64,000 nt of DNA from contig OZ026595.1 of NCBI GenBank assembly GCA_964020085.1, positions 6,616,517 to 6,680,516 on the forward strand. Direction: 5' to 3'. A program made the position numbers and the translations under genes. The notes beneath the pieces were generated by a model. It did not search any database. It was not told the DNA's origin and was given only the letters and a program-made list of their open reading frames with translations. Shown here in pieces: positions 35,701-47,568 of this stretch. Within the stretch, counting starts at the first letter, position 1, and each line of letters begins with the position of its first letter. Source of the DNA: Micromussa lordhowensis. Lineage: Eukaryota; Cnidaria; Anthozoa; Scleractinia; Lobophylliidae.

Positions 35701-38463
35701 CTTCGCATGTGGACCCGGACCGACCCCGAGAGTGCTTTGGTGCCATTAGTTTGCAAAGTTGCGACGCGCGCAAAGTTTGCCTAATTAGCAAACGGGCTGG
35801 TTAGCATAGTGCGAGATTTTGCGCAGCTCCGAAACTTTGCATGTGGACCCGGACCGACTCCGGGAGTGCTTTGGTGCCATTAGTTTGGAAAGTTGCGATG
35901 CGCGCAAAGTTCTCCTAATTAGCAAACGGGCTGGTTAGCATAGTGCGAGATTTTGTGCAGCTCCGAAACTTTGCATGTGGACCCGGACCGACCCCGGGAG
36001 TGCTTTGGTGCCATTAGTTTGCAAAGTTGCGACGCGCGTCAAGCTCGGCTAACTAGTCAGCCAGCCGGCCATGCCTGGGGATCTGCCGGGCTGGTTAGCA
36101 TAGTGCGAGATTTTGCGCAGCTCCTAAACTTCGCATGTGGAGCCGGACCGACCCCGGGAGTGCTTTGGTGCCATTAGTTTGCAAAGTTGCCACGCGCTCA
36201 AAGTTCGGCTAATTAGCAAACGGGCTGCTTAGCATAGTGCGAGATTTTGCGCAGCTCCGAAACTTTGCATGTGGACCCGGACCGACCCCGGGAGTGCTTT
36301 GGTGCCATTAGTTTGCAAAGTTGCCACGCGCTCAAAGTTCGGCTAATTAGCAAACGGGCTGCTTAGCATAGTGCGAGATTTTGCGCAGCTCCGAAACTTT
36401 GCATGTGGACCCGGACCGACCCCGGGAGTGCTTTGGTGCCATTAGTTTGGAAAGTTGCGATGCGCGCAAAGTTCTCCTAATTAGCAAACGGGCTGGTTAG
36501 CATAGTGCGAGATTTTGTGCAGCTCCAAAACTTTGCATGTGGACCCGGACCGACCCCGGGAGTGCTTTGGTGCCACTAGTTTGCAAACTTGCGACGCGCG
36601 TCAAGCTCGGCTAACTAGTCAGCCAGCCGGCCACGCCTGGGGATCTGCCGGGCTGGTTAGCATAGTGCGAGATTTTCCGCAGCTCCGAAACTTCGCATGT
36701 GGACCCGGACCGACCCCGGGAGTGCTTGGGTGCCATTAGTTTGCAAAGTTGCGACGCGCGCAAAGTTCGGCTAATTAGCAAACGGGCTGGTTAGCATATT
36801 GCGAGATTTTGCGCACCTCCGAAACTTTGCATGTGGACCCGGACCGACCCCGGGAGTGCTTTGGTGCCATTAGTTTGCAAAGTTGCGACGCGCGTCAAGC
36901 TCGGCTAACTAGTCAGCCAGCCGGCCACGCCTGGGGATCTGCCGGGCTGGTTAGCATAGTGCGAGATTTTGTGCAGCTCCGAAACTTCGCATGTGGACCC
37001 GGACCGAACCGGGAGTTCTTTGGTGCCATTAGTTTGCAAAGTTGCGACGCGCGCAAAGTTCGGCTAATTAGCAAACGGGCTGGTTAGCATAGTGCGAGAT
37101 TTTGCGCAGCTCCGAAACTTTGCATGTTGACCCGGACCGACCCCGGGAGTGCTTTGGTGCCATTAGTTTGCAAAGTTGCGACGCGCGTCAAGCTCGGCTA
37201 ACTAGTCAGCCAGCCGGCCACGCCTGGGGATCTGCCGGGCTGGTTAGCATAGTGCGAGATTTTGCGCAGCTCCGAAACTTCGCATGTGGACCCGGACTGA
37301 CCCCGAGAGTGCTTTGGTGCCATTAGTTTGCAAAGTTGCGACGCGCGCAAAGTTCGCCTAATTACCAAACGGGCTGGTTAGCATAGTGCGACATTTTGCG
37401 CAGCTCCGAAACTTTGCATGTGGACCCGGACCGACCCCGGGAGTACTTTGGTGCCATTAGTTTGCAAAGTTGCGACGCGCGCAAAGTTCGGCTAATTAGC
37501 AAACGGGCTGGTTAGCATAGTGCGAGATTTTGCGCACCTCCGAAACTTTGCATGTGGACCCGGACCGACCCCGGGAGTGCTTTGGTTCCATTATTTTGCA
37601 AAGTTGCGACGCGCGTCAAGCTCGGCTAAGTAGTCAGCCAGCCGGCCACGCCTGGGGATCTGCCGGGCTGGTTAGCATAGTGCGAGATTTTGTGCAGCTC
37701 CGAAACTTCGCATGTGGACCCGGACCGAACCGGGAGTGCTTTGGTGCCATTAGTTTGCAAAGTTGCGACGCGCGCAAAGTTCGGCTAATTAGCAAACGGG
37801 CTGGTTAGCATAGTGCGAGATTTTGCGCAGCTCCGAAACTTTGCATGTTGACCCGGACCGACCCCGGGAGTGCTTTGGTGCCATTAGTTTGCAAAGTTGC
37901 GACGCGCGTCAAGCTCGGCTAACTAGTCAGCCAGCCGGCCACGCCTGGGGATCTGCCGGGCTGGTTAGCATAGTGCGAGATTTTGCGCAGCTCCGAAACT
38001 TCGCATGTGGACCCGGACTGACCCCGAGAGTGCTTTGGTGCCATTAGTTTGCAAAGTTGCGACGCGCGCAAAGTTCGCCTAATTACCAAACGGGCTGGTT
38101 AGCATAGTGCGACATTTTGCGCAGCTCCGAAACTTTGCATCTGGACCTGGACCGACCCCGGGAGTGCTTTGGTGCCATTAGTTTGGAAAGTTGCGATGCG
38201 CGCAAAGTTCGCCTAATTTGCAAACGGGCTGGTTAGCATAGTGCGAGATTTTGCGTACCTCCAAAACTTTGCATGTGGACCTGGACCGACCCCGGGAGTG
38301 CTTTGGTGCCATTAGTTTGCAAAGTTGCGACGCGCATCAAGCTCGGCTAACTAGTCAGCCAGCCAGCCACGCCTGGGGATCTGCCGGGCTGGTTAGCATA
38401 GTGCGAGATTTTCCGCAGCTCCGAAACTTCGCATGTGGACCCGGACCGACCCCGGGAGTGCTT
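29325..38463. repeat. Tandem duplication, 4,034-bp unit (two copies plus partial third)
   Basis: Copies at 29325-33358 and 33359-37392, with a partial third at 37393 to about 38463, align at offset 4,034. Rare shared variants include accgactccggg (31822 and 35856), the ccactagtttgc word, the paired ttgccacgcgctcaaag monomers, and a complete decamer (29755-31196 and 33789-35230). Differences seen are few: caaacttgcg at about 34020 and again at about 36585 against caaagttgcg, and gcttggg at about 36726 against gctttgg. The third copy ends where the same gcttggg variant appears at 38462, so it switches there into sequence resembling 36,727 onward. Confidence 0.87.
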
Positions 38464-41400
38464 GGGTGCCATTAGTTTGCAAAGTTGCGACGCGCGCAAA
38501 GTTCGGCTAATTAGCAAACGGGCTGGTTAGCATATTGCGAGATTTTGCGCACCTCCGAAACTTTGCATGTGGACCCGGACCGACCCCGGGAGTGCTTTGG
38601 TGCCATTAGTTTGCAAAGTTGCGACGCGCGTCAAGCTCGGCTAACTAGTCAGCCAGCCGGCCACGCCTGGGGATCTGCCGGGCTGGTTAGCATAGTGCGA
38701 GATTTTCCGCAGCTCCGAAACTTCGCATGTTGACCCGGACCGACCCCGGGAGTGCTTTGGTGCCATTAGTTTGCAAAGTTGCGACGCGCGCAAAGTTCGG
38801 CTAATTAGCAAACGGGCTGGTTAGCATATTGCGAGATTTTGCGCACCTCCGAAACTTTGCATGTGGACCCGGACCGACCCCGGGAGTGCTTTGGTGCCAT
38901 TAGTTTGCAAAGTTGCGACGCGCGTCAAGCTCGGCTAACTAGTCAGCCAGCCGGCCACGCCTGGGGATCTGCCGGGATGGTTAGCATAGTGCGAGATTTT
39001 GCGCAGCTCCGAAACTTCGCATGTTGACCCGGACTGACCCCGGGAGTGCTTTGGTGCCATTAGTTTGCAAAGTTGCGACGCGCGCAAAGTTCGGCTAATT
39101 AGCAAACGGGCTGGTTAGCATAGTGCGAGATTTTGTGCAGTTCCGAAACTTCGCATGTGGACCCGGACCGAACCGGGAGTGCTTTGGTGCCATTAGTTTG
39201 CAAAGTTGCGACGCGCGCAAAGTTCGGCTAATTAGCAAACGGGCTGGTTAGCATAGTGCGAGATTTTGCGCAGCTCCGAAACTTTGCATGTTGACCCGGA
39301 CCGACCCCGGGAGTGCTTTGGTGCCATTAGTTTGCAAAGTTGCGACGCGCGTCAAGCTCGGCTAACTAGTCAGCCAGCCGGCCACGCCTGGGGATCTGCC
39401 GGGCTGGTTAGCATAGTGCGAGATTTTGCGCAGCTCCGAAACTTCGCATGTGGACCCGGACTGACCCCGAGAGTGCTTTGGTGCCATTAGTTTGCAAAGT
39501 TGCGACGCGCGCAAAGTTCGCCTAATTACCAAACGGGCTGGTTAGCATAGTGCGACATTTTGCGCAGCTCCGAAACTTTGCATCTGGACCTGGACCGACC
39601 CCGGGAGTGCTTTGGTGCCATTAGTTTGGAAAGTTGCGATGCGCGCAAAGTTCGCCTAATTAGCAAACGGGCTGGTTAGCATAGTGCGAGATTTTGCGCA
39701 CCTCCAAAACTTTGCATGTGGACCCGGACCGACCCCGGGAGTGCTTTGGTGCCATTAGTTTGCAAAGTTGCGACGCGCATCAAGCTCGGCTAACTAGTCA
39801 GCCAGCCAGCCACGCCTGGGGATCTGCCGGGCTGGTTAGCATAGTGCGAGATTTTCCGCAGCCCTGAAACTTTGCATGTGGACCCAGACCGACCCCGGGA
39901 GTGCTTTGGTGCCATTAGTTTGCAAAGTTGCGACTCGCGCAAAGTTCGGCTAATTAGCAAACGGGCTGGTTAGCATAGTGCGAGATTTTGCGCAGCTCCG
40001 AAACTTTGCATGTGGACCCGGACCGACCCCGGGAGTACTTTGGTGCCATTAGTTTGCAAAGTTGCGACGCGCGCAAAGTTCGGCTAATTAGCAAACGGGC
40101 TGGTTAGCATAGTGCGAGATTTTGCGCACCTCCGAAACTTTGCATGTGGACCCGGACCGACCCCGGGAGTGCTTTGGTTCCATTATTTTGCAAAGTTGCG
40201 ACGCGCGTCAAGCTCGGCTAACTAGTCAGCCAGCCGGCCACGCCTGGGGATCTGCCGGGCTGGTTAGCATAGTGCGAGATTTTGTGCAGCTCCGAAACTT
40301 CGCATGTGGACCCGGACCGAACCGGGAGTGCTTTGGTGCCATTAGTTTGCAAAGTTGCGACGCGCGCAAAGTTCGGCTAATTAGCAAACGGGCTGGTTAG
40401 CATAGTGCGAGATTTTGCGCAGCTCCGAAACTTTGCATGTTGACCCGGACCGACCCCGGGAGTGCTTTGGTGCCATTAGTTTGCAAAGTTGCGACGCGCG
40501 TCAAGCTCGGCTAACTAGTCAGCCAGCCGGCCACGCCTGGGGATCTGCCGGGCTGGTTAGCATAGTGCGAGATTTTGTGCAGCTCCGAAACTTCGCATGT
40601 GGACCCGGACCGAACCGGGAGTTCTTTGGTGCCATTAGTTTGCAAAGTTGCGACGCGCGCAAAGTTCGGCTAATTAGCAAACGGGCTGGTTAGCATAGTG
40701 CGAGATTTTGCGCAGCTCCGAAACTTTGCATGTTGACCCGGACCGACCCCGGGAGTGCTTTGGTGCCATTAGTTTGCAAAGTTGCGACGCGCGTCAAGCT
40801 CGGCTAACTAGTCAGCCAGCCGGCCACACCTGGGGATCTGCCGGGCTGGTTAGCATAGTGCGAGATTTTACGCAGCTCCGAAACTTCACATGTGGACCCG
40901 GACCGAACCCGGGAGTGCTTTGGTGCCATTAGTTTGCAAAGTTGCGACACGCAAAGTTCGGCTAATTAACAAACGGGCTGGTTAGCATAGTGCGAGATTT
41001 TGCGCAGCTCCGAAACTTTGCATGTGGACCTGGACCGACCCCGGGAGTGCTTTGGTGCCATTAGTTTGCAAAGTTGCGACGCGCGTCAAGCTCGGCTAAC
41101 TAGTCAGTCAGCCAGCCACGCCTGGGGATCTGCCGGGCTGGTTAGCAGAGTGCGAGACTGTGCGCAGCTCCGAAACTTCGCATGTGGACCCGGACCGACC
41201 CCGAGAGTGCTTTGGTGCCATTAGTTTGCAAAGTTGCGACGCGCGCAAAGTTTTCCTAATTAGCAAACGGGCTGGTTAGCATAGTGCGAGATTTTGCGCA
41301 GCTCCGAAACTTTGCATGTGGACCCGGACCGACCCCGGGAGTGCTTTGGTGCCATTAGTTTGGAAAGTTGCGATGCGCGCAAAGTTCTCCTAATTAGCAA

Positions 41401-42711
41401 ACGGGCTGGTTAGCATAGTGCGAGATTTTGTGCAGCTCCAAAACTTTGCATGTGGACCCGGACTGACCCCGGGAGTGCTTTGGTGCCATTAGTTTGCAAA
41501 GTTGGGACGCGCGTCAAGCTCGCCTAACTAGTCAGCCAGCCGGCCACGCCTGGGGATCTGCCGGGCTGGTTAGCATAGTGCGAGATTTTCCGCAGCTCCG
41601 AAACTTCGCATGTGGACCCGGACCCTCCCCGGGAGTGCTTTGGTGCCATTAGTTTGCAAAGTTGCGACGCGCGCAAAGTTCGGCTAATTAGCAAACGGGC
41701 TGGTTAGCATATTGCGAGATTTTGCGCACCTCCGAAACTTTGCATGTGGACCCGGACCGACCCCGGGAGTGCTTTGGTGCCATTAGTTTGCAAAGTTGCG
41801 ACGCGCGTCAAGCTCGGCTAACTAGTCAGCCAGCCGGCCACGCCTGGGGATCTGCCGGGCTGGTTAGCATAGTGCGAGATTTTGCGCAGCTCCGAAACTT
41901 CGCATGTTGACCCGGACTGACCCCGGGAGTGCTTTGGTGCCATTAGTTTGCAAAGTTGCGACGCGCGCAAAGTTCGGCTAATTAGCAAACGGGCTGGTTA
42001 GCATAGTGCGAGATTTTGCGCAGCTCCGAAACTTTGCATGTGGACCCGGACCGACCCCGGGAGTGCTTTGGTGCCATTAGTTTGCAAAGTTGCGACGCGC
42101 GCAAAGTTCGGCTAATTAGCAAACGGGCTGGTTAGCATAGTGCGAGATTTTGCGCAGCTCCGAAACTTTGCATGTGGACCCGGACCGACCCCGGGAGTGC
42201 TTTGGTGCCATTAGTTTGGAAAGTTGCGATGCGCGCAAAGTTCTCCTAATTAGCAAACGGGCTGGTTAGCATAGTGCGAGATTTTGTGCAGCTCCAAAAC
42301 TTTGCATGTGGACCCGGACCGACCCCGGGAGTGCTTTGGTGCCATTAGTTTGCAAAGTTGCGACGCGCGTCAAGCTCGGCTAACTAGTCAGCCAGCCGGC
42401 CACGCCTGGGGATCTGCCGGGCTGGTTAGCATAGTGCGAGATTTTCTGCAGCTCCGAAACTTCGCATGTGGACCCGGACCGACCCCGGGAGTGCTTTGGT
42501 GCCATTAGTTTGCAAAGTTGCGACGCGCGCAAAGTTCGGCTAATTAGCAAACGGGCTGGTTAGCATATTGCGAGATTTTGCGCACCTCCGAGACTTTGCA
42601 TGTGGACCCGGACCGACCCCGGGAGTGCTTTGGTGCCATTAGTTTGCAAAGTTGCGACGCGCGTCAAGCTCGGCTAACTAGTCAGCCAGCCGGCCACGCC
42701 TGGGCATCTGC
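38464..42711. repeat. Mixed A/B satellite block with a full decamer
   Basis: Begins with two AB dimers carrying catattgcgag (near 38527 and 38821). It then has a full 1,442-bp decamer (39266-40707, AGTACT at 40034), the gcgacacgcaaag module (about 40945), and dimers near 41722-42578 that match the left end of the window. Private changes include cagccctgaaac near 39860, gcgagactgtgcgc near 41153, and gacccggaccctcccc near 41620. No gene or foreign insert was seen. Confidence 0.84.
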
Positions 42712-45700
42712 CGGGCTGGTTAGCATAGTGCGAGATTTTGCGCAGCTCCGAAACTTCGCATGTTGACCCGGACTGACCCCGGGAGTGCTTTGGTGCCATT
42801 AGTTTGCAAAGTTGCGACGCGCGCAAAGTTCGGCTAATTAGCAAACGGGCTGGTTAGCATAGTGCGAGATTTTGTGCAGCTCCGAAACTTCGCATGTGGA
42901 CCCGGACCGAACCGGGAGTGCTTTGGTGCCATTAGTTTGCAAAGTTGCGACGCGCGCAAAGTTCGGCTAATTAGCAAACGGGCTGGTTAGCATAGTGCGA
43001 GATTTTGCGCAGCTCCGAAACTTTGCATGTTGACCCGGACCGACCCCGGGAGTGCTTTGGTGCCATTAGTTTGCAAAGTTGCGACGCGCGTCAAGCTCGG
43101 CTAACTAGTCAGCCAGCCGGCCACACCTGGGGATCTGCCGGGCTGGTTAGCATAGTGCGAGATTTTGCGCAGCTCCGAAACTTCACATGTGGACCCGGAC
43201 CGACCCCGGGAGTGCTTTGGTGCCATTAGTTTGCAAAGTTGCGACACGCAAAGTTCCGCTAATTAGCAAACGGGCTGGTTAGCATAGTGCGAGATTTTGC
43301 GCAGCTCCGAAACTTTGCATGTGGACCTGGACCGACCCCGGGAGTGCTTTGGTGCCATTAGTTTGCAAAGTTGCGACGCGCGTCAAGCTCGGCTAACTAG
43401 TCAGTCAGCCAGCCACGCCTGGGGATCTGCCGGGCTGGTTAGCATAGTGCGAGATTTTGCGCAGCTCCGAAACTTCGCATGTGGACCCGGACTGATCCCG
43501 GGAGTGCTTTGGTGCCATTAGTTTGCAAAGTTGCGACGCGCGCAAAGTTCGGCTAATTAGCAAACGGGCTGGTTAGCATAGTGCGAGATTTTGCGCAGCT
43601 CCGAAACTTTGCATGTGGACCCAGACCGACCCCGGGAGTGCCTTGGTGCCATTAGTTTGCAAAGTTGCGACGCGCGTCAAGCTCGGCTAACTAGTCAGCC
43701 AGCCGGCCATGCCCGGGGATCTGCCGGGCTGGTTAGCATAGTGCGAGATTTTGCGCAGCTCCTAAACTTCGCATGTGGAGCCGGACCGACCCCGGGAGTG
43801 CTTTGGTGCCATTAGTTTGCAAAGTTGCGACGCGCGTCAAGCTCGGCTAACTAGTCAGTCAGCCAGCCACGCCTGGGGATCTGCCGGGCTGGTTAGCATA
43901 GTGCGAGATTTTGCGCAGCTCCGAAACTTCGCATGTGGACCCGGACTGATCCCGGGAGTGCTTTGGTGCCATTAGTTTGCAAAGTTGCGACGCGCCCAAA
44001 GTTCGGCTAATTAGCAAACGGGCTGGTTAGCATAGTGCGAGATTTTGCGCAGCTCCGAAACTTTGCATGTGGACCCGGACCGACCCCGGGAGTGCCTTGG
44101 TGCCATTAGTTTGCAAAGTTGCGACGCGCGTCAAGCTCGGCTAACTAGTCAGCCAGCCGGCCATGCCTGGGGATCTGCCGGGCTGGTTAGCATAGTGCGA
44201 GATTTTGCGCAGCTCCTAAACTTCGCATGTGGAGCCGGACCGACCCTGGGAGTGCTTTGGTGCCATTAGTTTGCAAAGTTGCGACGCGCGCAAAGTTCGG
44301 CTAATTAGCAAACGGGCTGCTTAGCATAGTGCGAGATTTTGCGCAGCTCCGAAACTTTGCATGTGGACCCGGACCGACCCCGGGAGTGCTTTGGTGCCAT
44401 TAGTTTGGAAAGTTGCGACGCGCGCAAAGTTCGGCTAATTAGCAAACGGGCTGGTTAGCATAGTGCGAGATTTTGCGCAGCTCCGAAACTTTGCATGTGG
44501 ACCCTGACCGACCCCGGGAGTGCTTTGCTGCCATTAGTTTGCAAAGTTGCGACGCGCGTCAAGCTCGGCTAACTAGTCAGCCAGCCGGCCACGCCTGGGG
44601 ATCTGCCGGGCTGGTTAGCATAGTGCGAGATTTTGCGCAGCTCCTAAACTTCGCATGTGGACCCGGACCGACCCCGGGAGTGCTTTGGTGCCATTAGTTT
44701 GCAAAGTTGCGACGCGCGCAAAGTTCGGCTAATTAGCAAACGGGCTGGTTAGCATAGTGCGAGATTTTGCGCACCTCCGAAACTTTGCATGTGGACCCGG
44801 ACCGACCCCGGGAGTGCTTTGGTGCCATTATTTTGCAAAGTTGCGACGCGCGTCAAGCTCGGCTAACTAGTCAGCCAGCCGGCCACGCCTGGGGATCTGC
44901 CGGGCTGGTTAGCATAGTGCGAGATTTTGCGCAGCTCCGAAACTTCGCATATGGACCCGGACCGAACCGGGAGTGCTTTGGTGCCATTAGTTTGCAAAGT
45001 TGCGATGCGCGCAAAGTTCGGCTAATTAGCAAACGGGCTGGTTAGCATAGTGCGAGATTTTGCGCAGCTCCGAAACTTTGCATGTTGACCCGGACCGACC
45101 CCGGGAGTGCTTTGGTACCATTAGTTTGCAAAGTTGTGACGCGCGTCAAGCTCGGCTAACTAGTCAGCCAGCCGGCCACGCCTGGGGATCTGCCGGGCTG
45201 GTTAGCATAGTGCGAGATTTTGCGCAGCTCCGAAACTTCGCATGTGGACCCGGACCGACCCCGGGAGTGCTTTGGTACCAATAGTTTGCAAAGTTGCGAC
45301 GCGCGCAAAGTTCGCCTAATTAGCAAACGGGCTGGTTGGCATAGTGCGAGATTTTGCGCTGCTCCGAAACTTTGCATGTGGACCCGGACCGACCCCGGGA
45401 GTGCTTTGGTGCCATTAGTTTGGAAAGTTGCGACGCGCGCAAAGTTCGCCTAATTAGCAAACGGGCTGGTTAACATCGTGCGAGATTTTGCGCAGCTCCG
45501 AAACTTTGCATGTGGATCCGGACCAAAACCGGGAGTGCTTTGGTGCCATTAGTTTGCAAAGTTGCGATGCGCGTCAAGCTCGGCTAACTAGTCAGCCAGC
45601 CGGCCACGCCTGGGGATCTGCCGGGCTGGTTAGCATAGTGCGAGATTTTGCACAGCTCCTAAACTTCGCATGTGGAACCGGACTGACCCCGGGAGTGCTT

Positions 45701-45920
45701 TGGTGCCATTAGTTTGCAAAGTTGCGACGCGCGCAAAGTTCGGCTAATTATCAAACGGGCTGGTTAGCGTAGTGCGAGATTTTGCGCAGCTCCGAAACTT
45801 TGCATGTGGACACGGACCGACCCCGGGAGTGCTTTGGTGCCATTAGTTTGCAAAGTTGCAACGCGCGTCAAGCTCGGCTAACTAGTCAGCCAGCTGGCCA
45901 TGCCTGGGGATCTGCCGGAT

Positions 45921-46007
45921 TGGTTAGCATAGTGCGAGATTTTGCACAGCTCCAAAACTTCGCATGTGGACCCGGACCGACCGGCCACGCCTGGGGATCT
46001 GCCGGGC
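45921..46007 (+). repeat. Truncated 87-bp chimeric B monomer, copy 1
   Basis: The distance from one tggttagcat to the next is 87 bp instead of 134 or 160. The sequence passes from gtggacccggaccgacc directly into ggccacgcctggggatctg, skipping the gggagtgctttgg, ccattag, gcaaagtt and ctaactag parts. The join lies where the two parents share ccgg/gacc-like bases (accgaccggccacg), so a short-homology deletion of 73 bp of a B monomer is the simplest explanation. It is the only monomer of this length seen in the unit. Confidence 0.85.
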
Positions 46008-47568
46008 TGGTTAGCATAGTGCGAGATTTTGCGCAGCTCCGAAACTTCGCATGTGGACCCGGACCGACCCCGGGAGTGTTTTGGTGCCATTAGTTTGCAA
46101 AGTTGCGACGCGCGCAAAGTTCGCCTAATTAGCAAACGGGCTGGTTAGCATAGTGCGAGATTTTGCGCAGCTCCGAAACTTTGCATGTGGACCCGGACCG
46201 ACCCCGGGAGTGCTTTGGTGCCATTAGTTTGGAAAGTTGCGACGCGCGCAAAGTTCGACTAATTAGAAAACGGCCTGGTTAGCATAGTGCCAGATTTTGC
46301 GCACCTCCGAAACTTTGCATGTGGACCCGGACCGACCCCGGGAGTGCTTTGGTGCCATTAGTTTGCAAAGTTGCGACGCGAGTCAGGCTCGGCTAACTAG
46401 TCAGCCAGCCGGCCACGCCTGGGGATCTGCCGGGCTGGTTAGCATAGTGCGAGATTTTGCGCAGCTCCGAAACTTCGCATGTGGACCCGGACTGACCCCG
46501 GGAGTGCTTTGGTGCCATTAGTTTGCAAAGTTGCGACGCGCGCAAAGTTCGTCTAATTAGCAAACGGGCTGGTTAGCATAGTGCGAGATTTTGCGCAGCT
46601 CCGAAACTTTGCATGTGGACCCGGACCGACCCCGGGAGTGCTTTGGTGCCATTAGTTTGCAAAGTTGCGACGCGCGTCAAGCTCGGCTAACTGGTCAGCC
46701 AGCCGGCCATGCCTGGGGATCTGCCGGGCTGGTTAGCAAAGTGCGAGACATTGCGCAGCTCCTAAACTTCGCATGGGGACCCGGACCAACCCCGGGAGTG
46801 CTTTGGTGCCATTAGTTTGCAAAGTTGCGACGCGCGCAAAGTTCGGCTAATTAGCAAACGGGCTGGTTAGCATAGTGCGAGATTTTGCGCAGCTCCGAAA
46901 CTTTGCATGTGGACCCGGACCGACCCCGGGAGTGCTTTGGTGCCATTAGTTTGCAAAGTTGCGATGCGCGTCAAGCTCGGCTAACTAGTCAGCCAGCCTG
47001 CCACGCCTGGGGATCTGCCGGGCTGGTTAGCATAGTGCGAGATTTTGCGCAGCTCTGAAACTTTGCATGTGGACCTGGACCGACCCCGGGAGTGCTTTGG
47101 TGCCATTAGTTTGCAAAGTTGCGACGCGCGCAAAGTTCGCCTAAATAGCAAACGGGCTGGTTAGCATAGTGCGAGATTTTGCGCAGCTCCGAAACTTTGC
47201 ATGTGGATCCGGACCAAAACCGGGAGTGCTTTGGTGCCATTAGTTTGCAAAGTTGCGATGTGCGTCAAGCTCGGCTAACTAGTCAGCCAGCCGGCCATGC
47301 CTGGGGATCTGCCGGGCTGCTTAGCATAGTGCGAGATTTTGCACAGCTCCTAAACTTCGCATGTGGACCAGGACTGACCCCGGGAGTGCTTTGGTGCCAT
47401 TAGTTTGCAAAGTTGCGACGCGCGCAAAGTTCGGCTAATTATCAAACGGGCTGGTTAGCATAGTGCGAGATTTTGCGCAGCTCCGAAACTTTGCATGTGG
47501 ACCCCGACCGACCCCAGGAGTCCTTTGGTGCCATTAGTTTGGAAAGTTGCGACGTGCGCAAAGTTCGG

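Noticed and set aside
45300..45490. Possible different element around ggttggcatag, ttgcgctgctcc and ggttaacatcgtg
   Set aside because: These are only point variants of ordinary A monomers (spacing stays 134 bp), not an insertion.
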